Positions 9,001 through 15,386 of a DNA stretch of 34,647 nt are shown piece by piece. The DNA comes from Bacteroidales bacterium UBA4788. Its GTDB lineage: Bacteria > Bacteroidota > Bacteroidia > Bacteroidales > VadinHA17. Below the pieces are notes generated by a model that was given only the letters and a program-made list of their open reading frames with translations, was not told the origin of the DNA and made no database searches. The stretch covers positions 53,928 through 88,574 of the forward strand of contig DHGW01000056.1 of NCBI GenBank assembly GCA_002402965.1. Reading direction: 5' to 3'. Within the stretch, counting starts at the first letter, position 1. Each line of letters begins with the position of its first letter. The translations under genes and the position numbers were made by a program.

Positions 9001-9096
9001 AGCTTCGTCATGGGCTTCCCCTTCGAGACTGTAATATCGCAGACTGAACGAGATGCCCTTATGAGACAGATACTTGACTTTTTACTGAAAAAATAG
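6076..9096 (+). CDS. Exported N-acetylmuramoyl-L-alanine amidase-like protein with Golvesin/Xly-type insert and FnIII domain
   Basis: 1006 residues with a Sec signal peptide (about 1-26). The core resembles zinc-dependent Amidase_3 enzymes, which remove the stem peptide from MurNAc. It is split into two parts: ALWHSHGYYF (H167) with SVEDL (E192) before ATVFLPRERD, and later SFAFHTDAG (H485) with AMLLELLSH (E568). These match the expected zinc ligands and catalytic glutamate in order. Between the halves lies a beta-rich domain (about 225-378) of the Golvesin/xanthan-lyase carbohydrate-binding type, ending ALVDAVRFGGG. A fibronectin type III domain follows (about 615-708), then a C-terminal region of about 300 residues that I do not recognise. 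Homologues are often labelled xanthan lyase, which probably reflects only the insert. It is the first gene of the plus-strand operon. Confidence 0.75.
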   Translation: MRIFQPLHFLLFATLLLIAGQPSAGQRPGRAERIAVSRLGEWVSPLAAHRLPEVLKIDSIKFDEVRKEVNIFFPVTASYNPLREDTYSRLMNSFRERLGKKFSGYSINMYSNGFSLESLIPNYFRTTLPEDPGRIMPANGTVPQMVTRLGASAAEKGLDGRYIALWHSHGYYFDMPLDRWEWQRAKLFGSVEDLSVMAYVVPYLAPMLENSGATVFLPRERDIQVNEVIVDNDFSTGNSRFTLQTPATVTGAGEGFLFRDTLFTGDNPFMMGTSLSIKGGSALFVPDIPEQGWYGVTLSYPRLKGHQGKVNVRVTHTGGFTEFTVDQSLGGGTWLWLGSFLFEEGVDAGRGSVTVSGIDGSDALVDAVRFGGGMGNVARRPADRVISNQWSLNAGSQQAAADAAPVTMTHIWKMSGKPRFLEAARYWLQYAGMPDSVVYSPNRGRNDYNDDYMSRAEWVNYLISESDSTGMKGPGIPIDLSFAFHTDAGVTPGDSIIGTLGIYSTATNGGRFPDGTSRLASRDLTDIIQTQITEDVRVLFNPEWTRRAMWDRSYYEARKPDVPAMLLELLSHQNLADQRYGFDPRFRFHVSRAVYKGILRYLADASGSEYIIHPLPVSHFSIEPLEGERVRLSWQPVTDPLEPTASPSSYRVYMRKGDDGFDNGTAVSETSFVTELPASNIVYSFRVTAVNDGGESFPSEELAVGINPDADGTVLIVNGFDRVSGPSWFDRDGMAGVAWWDDRGVADRFSFISTGDQYDFERISPWTDDDNAGWGASYSNDEGRVIPGNTFDFTRVHGRSVLAAGKSFFSVSDEVFTGEDFDLTGWCAVDLLFGEEKTTPSAYDPAKKDFSIYTPEFLRALIKTKDAALPVFMSGSYTGTDLVMANDTAMAGLVKRTLHFTPRTGHAVRTGGVAATDIASPGFTGRLEFNAGNTDDIYAAESPDAIEPADKQSFTAFRYTENNTSAAVMHRGAVRSFVMGFPFETVISQTERDALMRQILDFLLKK

Positions 9097-9103
9097 ATTC
9101 GAT

Positions 9104-10618
9104 ATGGAGAAATGCGTTATTTGTTTCCTGCCCTTTTCTGATACCGGATCGGTTGCGGCCTCAGTTGCTTCATTAAGGGCCTCCGGCCTGGTCAGCAGGG
9201 TTTTTGTCGTGGTCCCGCCCGGAAATGGTGTATTGCCAGCCGGCAGTCAGGCAGGTTCAACCGGCAACGTAGAGAGACTGAAGAGTGCCGGTGCTGAGTA
9301 CATCGTCTCCGCGGGTTTCACATCAACCGATGCACTTAAAAAGATGGCAGCAGTTGCTGACACCGCATATGTCCTTACTTACAGCAAGGGCTTCCCGCTT
9401 GACCTGGGAAAGTATGCGCTGGAGAGGATGATGCAGATATGTGATGACACTGGCGCCGGGATGGTCTATTCCGACTATCTCGAGAAGAAAGACGACGTCA
9501 TGTCACCTCATCCGGTGATCGATTACCAGGTTGGCAGCCTGCGTGACGACTTCAATTTCGGATCGGTGATCCTTTATAACGGGAAGGCCTTCAGGGATGC
9601 CTGCAGCAGGATGGACCAGGAATACTCCTATGCCGGGCTCTATGACCTCAGACTGAAGATGTCACAGGGATATCCGCTGATACACATCCCGGAGATGCTA
9701 TATGCTGAGGTTGAGACCGACACCCGCAAGACGGGGGAGAAGCAGTTCGATTACGTCGACCCGCGAAACAGGGCTGTTCAGATGGAGATGGAGAGGGCAT
9801 GCACCCATCATCTGAAAAACATCAACGGATGGCTCAGCCCGCAGTTCACCGGGGTGAAATTCGATGAGGTTGATTTTGAGTATGATGCATCGGTGGTCAT
9901 CCCTGTAAGGAACAGGGTGAAGACAATCGGAGATGCCATCAGATCGGTGCTTAGCCAGAAGACGAAGTACAGGTTCAACCTGATCATTGTTGACAATTAC
10001 TCCACTGACGGCACCACCGAAATAATAAAGTCATTTGCATCCGACAACCGGCTGGTGCACATCATCCCCGGCAGGAAGGACCTCGGCATAGGAGGATGCT
10101 GGAATGAAGCCCTGTTCAGTGAGAAGTGCGGACAGTTTGCGATACAGCTCGACAGTGATGACCTCTACATCGACGACACAGTCATCACGAGGATCGTTGA
10201 TGCATTTCACGAACAACAGTGCGCTATGGTTGTGGGTTCATACAGGATGGTTAACTTCGACCTGGACGAGATACCTCCGGGATTGATTGACCACCGGGAG
10301 TGGACCCCCGATAACGGACGCAATAATGCACTCAGGATCAACGGTCTCGGAGCTCCAAGGGCTTTTTACGCCCCGGTGCTTCGAAAGATCAGGGTGCCCA
10401 ATGTGAGCTACGGCGAGGATTATGCTGTGGGGCTTGCCATCAGCAGGTTTTTCCGGATCGGACGCATCTATGAGCCGCTCTACCTTTGCCGCCGGTGGGA
10501 TGAGAACTCGGATGCGGTGCTTGACGTTGCTAAAGCCAACACCCACAACCTGTACAAGGACAGGATAAGGACAATTGAGCTGATGGCCAGGATCAGGATG
10601 AACAGCGGCAGGGAATAA
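9104..10618 (+). CDS. Family 2 glycosyltransferase with two GT-A-like domains
   Basis: 504 residues, no signal peptide or clear membrane segment, so predicted cytosolic. The C-terminal part (about 262-475) is a canonical GT2 domain: YDASVVIPVRNRVKTIGDAI, then IIVDNYSTDGT, the metal-binding DSDD at 350-353, GED at 437-439 and a final RRW at 463-465. The N-terminal part (about 1-235) has a similar layout (CFLPFSDTGSVAASVASL, VYSDYLEKKDD) and looks like a diverged second GT-A domain. Donor and acceptor cannot be inferred. It lies 7 bases after the amidase and 10 before DUF4922, which suggests a shared task with the DUF4922 and SpoIID-like proteins. Confidence 0.85.
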   Translation: MEKCVICFLPFSDTGSVAASVASLRASGLVSRVFVVVPPGNGVLPAGSQAGSTGNVERLKSAGAEYIVSAGFTSTDALKKMAAVADTAYVLTYSKGFPLDLGKYALERMMQICDDTGAGMVYSDYLEKKDDVMSPHPVIDYQVGSLRDDFNFGSVILYNGKAFRDACSRMDQEYSYAGLYDLRLKMSQGYPLIHIPEMLYAEVETDTRKTGEKQFDYVDPRNRAVQMEMERACTHHLKNINGWLSPQFTGVKFDEVDFEYDASVVIPVRNRVKTIGDAIRSVLSQKTKYRFNLIIVDNYSTDGTTEIIKSFASDNRLVHIIPGRKDLGIGGCWNEALFSEKCGQFAIQLDSDDLYIDDTVITRIVDAFHEQQCAMVVGSYRMVNFDLDEIPPGLIDHREWTPDNGRNNALRINGLGAPRAFYAPVLRKIRVPNVSYGEDYAVGLAISRFFRIGRIYEPLYLCRRWDENSDAVLDVAKANTHNLYKDRIRTIELMARIRMNSGRE

Positions 10619-10628
10619 CAGGCCGGAA

Positions 10629-11567
10629 ATGATAGACTACTCACATAAAGTCCGGGAGCTTTTCGAAGGCCAGTTCAGGGAGTGGAAACTGGCCAGGGAC
10701 AACTATGATCAGCTTGACAGGGTGATGGTACGCACGGTCTCCTTCCCGGGATATGAGATTTCCGTCCAGTTCAATCCGGGTCGGATCACCTCTTCGGCTG
10801 CGAAGGTTGATGCAAGATCGATCGAGGCCAGGCCCTGTTTTCTCTGTGAGAAGAACCGTCCGCCAGAGCAGAGAGGCATTTCCTTTGGCGATGACTACAT
10901 CATACTTATAAATCCGTTTCCCATTTTCCGGCGTCATCTTACGATCGTATCTCTCTGTCATACTCCCCAGCGGATAGAGGGCAGTTTCAACATCATGCTC
11001 AGCCTCGCGGAGGCGCTGCCGGAATATGTTGTCTTCTATAATGGCCCTCAGTGCGGTGCCTCGGCCCCTGACCACCTGCATTTCCAGGCGGGCAACAGGG
11101 GATTTCTTCCAATCGAGAGAGACATGGACAATCCCGGGCTGTGCCGCAGGGTGGCAGTGTCCGGGGACACGGAGCTATGGCTCTGGAGCGGTTACGGTCG
11201 CGGCATAATGACACTGAAGGGGACAAACCGGTCAGCGATGGCCGGGGTTTTCGACAGGTTCCGTGGTCGATTCGCACTGAAACAGCCTGACCGGCCCGAG
11301 CCGATGCTGAACATACTTGCATATCACACTGACGGCTTCTGGACCCTGCACGTCATTCCCCGGAGGATTCACCGGCCTTCATGCTACTTCGCCGAAGGCG
11401 AAAGCAGGATACTCCTGAGCCCCGCATCGGTTGATATCGGAGGTGTGTTCATTACCCCCCGGGAGGAGGACTTCAGAAAGATAACGGCTGAAGATATCCA
11501 TGCAATCCTTGGCGAAGTCTGCCTGGGAGAAACAGATCTGAAAAACCTTACAAAAGATATATTATGA
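10629..11567 (+). CDS. DUF4922 protein, GalT/HIT-like nucleotidyltransferase or phosphorylase fold
   Basis: 312 residues, cytosolic. It has a CFLC pair (70-73, possible half metal site), INPFPIFRRHLTIVS (about 94-108) and DHLHFQAG at 148-155. The H-x-H-x-Q core (H149, H151, Q153) is the active-site motif of the galactose-1-phosphate uridylyltransferase and Ap4A/ADP-glucose/GDP-galactose phosphorylase families, in which the second histidine forms the nucleotidyl intermediate. A role in making or recycling a nucleotide-activated sugar is therefore plausible, but no substrate is known to me. The stop overlaps the next gene's start by four bases (ATGA), indicating translational coupling to the SpoIID-like gene. 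It directly follows a glycosyltransferase, which could use such a sugar nucleotide. Confidence 0.8.
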   Translation: MIDYSHKVRELFEGQFREWKLARDNYDQLDRVMVRTVSFPGYEISVQFNPGRITSSAAKVDARSIEARPCFLCEKNRPPEQRGISFGDDYIILINPFPIFRRHLTIVSLCHTPQRIEGSFNIMLSLAEALPEYVVFYNGPQCGASAPDHLHFQAGNRGFLPIERDMDNPGLCRRVAVSGDTELWLWSGYGRGIMTLKGTNRSAMAGVFDRFRGRFALKQPDRPEPMLNILAYHTDGFWTLHVIPRRIHRPSCYFAEGESRILLSPASVDIGGVFITPREEDFRKITAEDIHAILGEVCLGETDLKNLTKDIL

Positions 11568-12907
11568 CCGGTAAAAACGAACCTGAGATCAGTGTCGGGA
11601 TAGTCTCCGGGAGCGGACTCACATTCACCCTTCACGGCGACTATCTGACCGCTGAGGGCGGGAGGAAGCTTACAGGCAGGTATACAGCCGTGGCTGAGAA
11701 TGACAGGCTCCTGCTGAAGAACGAAGCGGAAGTGATCAGGCCCGGTGATGAGATCATTCTCACTCCGTCGGCTTTCGGGAGCTGCAGCTTTACCCTTCAC
11801 GCTGTGACAATCGGTGTGAACTTCCACTGGCAGAGGAATGAGGATCAGACCTTCAGGGGTATTCTGAAGTTCATCCTTCGAGGTGGTCAGGTGACTGCAG
11901 TCAACGTGCTTCCGGTGGAGGAGTACCTTGTGAGCGTAATCTCGTCGGAGATGAGTGCAACTTCATCGGGTGAGCTTCTCAGGGCCCATGCAGTCATCTC
12001 CAGGAGCTGGCTTCTGGCGCAGATTGACAAGACTCTCCGGCTTAGCAATGCCGGAGAGAAGTACCGCACAAGCTTCGTCACTGACACAGAAATCACCAGG
12101 TGGTATGACCGTGAGGATCACAGGGATTTTGACGTCTGTGCGGACGATCACTGTCAGCGTTACCAGGGCATCACCAGGTCTACCACGAAGGCGGTGGAAG
12201 AGGCTGTTCACGGGACGGGCGGCGAGGTGCTGATGTACAGTGACTTCATCTGCGATGCCCGTTATTCGAAGTGCTGCGGCGGTGCTGCAGAGCTCTTCGA
12301 AAACGTGTGGGAGCCTGTAAATCACCCGTATCTGCGTAAGGTCATCGATGCGGGCAGCGAGGCAGGCACCCCTGATATTGACCTTACCGATGAGAAGAAT
12401 GCCGTGGAATGGATCAGCGGCAAACCGGAAGCTTTCTGCAATACATCCGACCGTCAGATACTCTCGCAGGTGCTCAACAACTATGACCAGGAAACCCATG
12501 ATTTCTACCGGTGGAGTGTAACCTGCCAGCAGGATGAACTGAGTGACCTGGTCAGGGAGAGGACCGGCATAGACTTCGGACGGATAACCTCGCTTGAGCC
12601 TCTTGCGAGGGGCACCTCTGGCCGCCTCATCAGGCTGAGAATCACCGGCGAAAAGAAGAGCATGGTGATCGGCAAGGAACTGGAGATAAGAAAAGCCCTC
12701 TCGAAATCGCACCTCTACAGCTCTGCATTTTATGTGGAGAAGGTTGAGGACCAGGGAGAAACACTCTTTGTCCTGCACGGCGCCGGATGGGGACATGGCG
12801 TCGGACTGTGCCAGATAGGGGCCGCGGTGATGGGCGCTTCCGGGTACACCTACAGGCAGATACTGTTTCACTATTTCGTGGACGCGGAGATCAAAAAGCT
12901 TTACTGA
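11564..12907 (+). CDS. SpoIID/LytB domain protein lacking a signal peptide
   Basis: 447 residues. The SpoIID family includes lytic transglycosylases that cleave peptide-free (denuded) peptidoglycan glycan in sporulating Firmicutes. Family marks here are VLPVEEYLVSVISSEMSA (the glutamate of SSEM aligns with the catalytic acid region), AHAVISRSWLL, CCGG in the middle, and the C-terminal signature GAGWGHGVGLCQIGA. The N-terminus, MTGKNEPEISVGIVSGSG, is hydrophilic with no signal peptide or membrane anchor, unlike classical SpoIID, so a cytosolic location is predicted. Only the ATG at 11564, in ATGA overlap with the DUF4922 stop, is supported as start. Sporulation is not implied. Action on imported glycan fragments, or a non-classical reaction, is inference. 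Confidence 0.85.
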   Translation: MTGKNEPEISVGIVSGSGLTFTLHGDYLTAEGGRKLTGRYTAVAENDRLLLKNEAEVIRPGDEIILTPSAFGSCSFTLHAVTIGVNFHWQRNEDQTFRGILKFILRGGQVTAVNVLPVEEYLVSVISSEMSATSSGELLRAHAVISRSWLLAQIDKTLRLSNAGEKYRTSFVTDTEITRWYDREDHRDFDVCADDHCQRYQGITRSTTKAVEEAVHGTGGEVLMYSDFICDARYSKCCGGAAELFENVWEPVNHPYLRKVIDAGSEAGTPDIDLTDEKNAVEWISGKPEAFCNTSDRQILSQVLNNYDQETHDFYRWSVTCQQDELSDLVRERTGIDFGRITSLEPLARGTSGRLIRLRITGEKKSMVIGKELEIRKALSKSHLYSSAFYVEKVEDQGETLFVLHGAGWGHGVGLCQIGAAVMGASGYTYRQILFHYFVDAEIKKLY

Positions 12908-12908
12908 G

Positions 12909-15380
12909 ATGAAAAGAGCAGCTCTCACCCTTTTCCTGGTCATCCTCGCGCTTGCTGCCGCAAAGGCCGACTCATGGATCAGGATCAACCAGCTTGGATA
13001 CCTGCCCGGATCAGTCAAGGTGGCCGTATTTATTTCGCAGGAACCCGGAGCAGGAAAGACATTTACAGTCTGCGATGCCGTGACAGACAGGACTGTCTTC
13101 AAAGGCAGCACCGTTCTTTACGACGGCGCCGTATGGGGCATGGCTGCTGCTGCCAGACTTGATTTCTCGGAGCTGAAGGAGCCGGGAGGATACTATATAT
13201 TATATGGCTCCACCCGGTCAGAGACATTCCGCATCGGGGCCGGCGTCTATGACGGCACAGCCGACTTCATCCTCAACTACATCAGGCAGCAACGCTGCGG
13301 GTACAATCCTTTCCTTGCCGACACCTGCCACCGGTATGACGGCATGATCGTGGACCACCCAACCCTCTCAGGAACTCCCATCGATGTACGCGGCGGCTAC
13401 CATGATGCCAGTGATCACCTGAGGTACATCGCCACCACCGCCAACTCGGTGTACCAGATGATGTTCGCATACATGAAATCGCCCGAAATTTTTGGCGACA
13501 CCCATGACGCTGCCGGCGCAGCCGGGAGCAACGGCATCCCTGACATCCTCGATGAGGTGAAATGGGGGCTCGGGTGGCTGCTGAAGATGAATCCCGACAG
13601 CGGTGTGATGTACAACCAGGTGGCTGATGACCGTGACCACCGGGGATTTCGTCTCCCGAACCTCGACACTGCCGGTTACGGGCTCGGTCCCTACAGGCCG
13701 GTCTATTTTGTGACAGGCAAACCGCAGGGCCTGGCGAAGTTCAAAAACCGGACAGAGGGGGTGGCATCCACTGCGGGCAAGTTTGCCTCGGTCTTTGCGA
13801 TGGGGGCTAAGCTCTTCGCTGAGAGCGACCCGCGAATGGCTGAGATGATGGCTGCAAGGGCCGCTGACGCATTTGAATTTGCCCATACCGATCCCGGTGC
13901 CACGCAGACAGCCTGCAACGTATCTCCTTACTTCTACGAGGAGGACAACTACGTGGATGACATGCAACTCGCGGCCTGGGAACTATGGACCCTCACGGGC
14001 GAAAAGTATTATCTTGAGCAGGCTGATTACTGGGGGACGCTTGAGCCGCACACGCCATGGATAGAAAAGGATACAGCCCGCCATTACCAGTTCTATCCCT
14101 TCGTAAATCTGGGGCACGCCAATCTTGGCATGTCGGATTCGGATTATTCGGATAAGTACCTGGAATTCATGAGGAAAGGACTGGAGATCATTGACGGCAG
14201 GGATGAGAACGACGTGTTCCAGGTCAAGATACCATTCGTCTGGTGCTCGAACAACTATGTAGCTGCGGCTCTCACTCAGTGCAGGCTATATCATGAAGCC
14301 ACGGGTGATACCCGTTTTGATCACATGGAAGCGGCGATGCGCGACTGGCTCTTCGGGTGCAATCCGTGGGGCACATCGATGATCTGCGGCCTGCCTCAGG
14401 GGGGCGATTACCCGCTGTTGCCGCACTCGGCGGTGACGCTTTACCTGGGCAAGACAACCACGGGCGGACTGGTTGACGGGCCTATCAATAAGGCAATCCA
14501 TGAGAACCTCAAGGGTTTGACCCTGTTCAGGCCTGATCCCTATGCAGCCTTCCAGGGAGGAAGGGCTGTCTATCATGATGATATAGGCGATTACAGCACA
14601 AATGAGCCCACCCTCGACGGGACGGCAAGCCTGAGTTACTATCTTTCGACCCTCGAGAAGGAGGGAAGGGCTTATGAGTCAGGCGCGCGAACTGATGTCC
14701 TTGACGCTCACGGCGCCATGATCAGAAAAGGTGCTGACTCGAAGATAATTTACCTCGTATTTTCTGCCGATGAGTATGGCGAAGGATTTGATCACATACT
14801 CAACGTGCTGGAGAACAGGAATATAAAGGCTTCGTTTTTCCTGACGGGTAACTTCGTCCGTAACAGGAACTTCGCGCTGGTGGTGAAGAGAATCATATCC
14901 GGCGGGCATTATGCAGGTCCCCATTCAGACCATCACCTGCTCTATATCCCGTGGGAAAATCGTGACACCCTCCTCGTGACGAAGGAACAGTTCAATGAGG
15001 ATCTGAAGAACAACATCATCGCTCTGCGGAAGGCAGGACTGAAGAAGCAGGAGCCCCGATGGTTCCTGGCTCCTTACGAATGGTACAACAGTGCCATCAG
15101 CCGCTGGAGCGCGGAGATGGGACTGACGCTTGTCAATTTCACTCCCGGTACAGGGACCAATGCCGACTATACCACTCCCGACATGAAGAACTACCGCTCA
15201 TCGGATTACATGATTGAGAGGCTGGCCTCGTTTGAGGAGAGCGCTGCGGGCGGGCTCAACGGGGCTATAATCCTCATTCACCCTGGCACCGCGCCGGAGC
15301 GCACTGACAAACTCTGGTCGAGGCTCGATGAGATCATAGGCTATTACACAGAAAAAGGATACACTTTCAACAGGTTATAG
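12909..15380 (+). CDS. Exported GH9 glycosidase fused to a CE4-type polysaccharide deacetylase
   Basis: 823 residues with a signal peptide (about 1-21). The N-terminal Ig-like CelD_N domain (about 22-108) starts WIRINQLGYLPGS. The GH9 catalytic domain (about 115-590) has GGYHDASDH with D166 and D169 as expected base residues, the late GCNPWGTS block, and NEPTLDGTASL with E566 as acid. A C-terminal NodB-homology domain (about 612-823) has FSADEYGEG (D621), the metal motif HSDHH at 672-676, FLAPYEWYN and a late ILIHPG. GH9 includes cellulases but also exo-beta-glucosaminidases of chitin pathways. Fused to a deacetylase in a MurNAc locus, an amino-sugar glycan is the likelier substrate (inference). 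It starts one base after the SpoIID-like stop. Confidence 0.85.
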   Translation: MKRAALTLFLVILALAAAKADSWIRINQLGYLPGSVKVAVFISQEPGAGKTFTVCDAVTDRTVFKGSTVLYDGAVWGMAAAARLDFSELKEPGGYYILYGSTRSETFRIGAGVYDGTADFILNYIRQQRCGYNPFLADTCHRYDGMIVDHPTLSGTPIDVRGGYHDASDHLRYIATTANSVYQMMFAYMKSPEIFGDTHDAAGAAGSNGIPDILDEVKWGLGWLLKMNPDSGVMYNQVADDRDHRGFRLPNLDTAGYGLGPYRPVYFVTGKPQGLAKFKNRTEGVASTAGKFASVFAMGAKLFAESDPRMAEMMAARAADAFEFAHTDPGATQTACNVSPYFYEEDNYVDDMQLAAWELWTLTGEKYYLEQADYWGTLEPHTPWIEKDTARHYQFYPFVNLGHANLGMSDSDYSDKYLEFMRKGLEIIDGRDENDVFQVKIPFVWCSNNYVAAALTQCRLYHEATGDTRFDHMEAAMRDWLFGCNPWGTSMICGLPQGGDYPLLPHSAVTLYLGKTTTGGLVDGPINKAIHENLKGLTLFRPDPYAAFQGGRAVYHDDIGDYSTNEPTLDGTASLSYYLSTLEKEGRAYESGARTDVLDAHGAMIRKGADSKIIYLVFSADEYGEGFDHILNVLENRNIKASFFLTGNFVRNRNFALVVKRIISGGHYAGPHSDHHLLYIPWENRDTLLVTKEQFNEDLKNNIIALRKAGLKKQEPRWFLAPYEWYNSAISRWSAEMGLTLVNFTPGTGTNADYTTPDMKNYRSSDYMIERLASFEESAAGGLNGAIILIHPGTAPERTDKLWSRLDEIIGYYTEKGYTFNRL

Positions 15381-15386
15381 ATCAGC

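Noticed and set aside
11564..12907. SpoIID-like gene as evidence for sporulation
   Set aside because: No other sporulation gene is present, the phylum does not form endospores, and SpoIID/LytB domains are widespread in cell-wall enzymes.
11963..13111. Long open frame on the minus strand (about 380 codons)
   Set aside because: It is antisense to the well-supported SpoIID-like and GH9 genes, with no recognisable domain; a shadow of GC-rich coding sequence.
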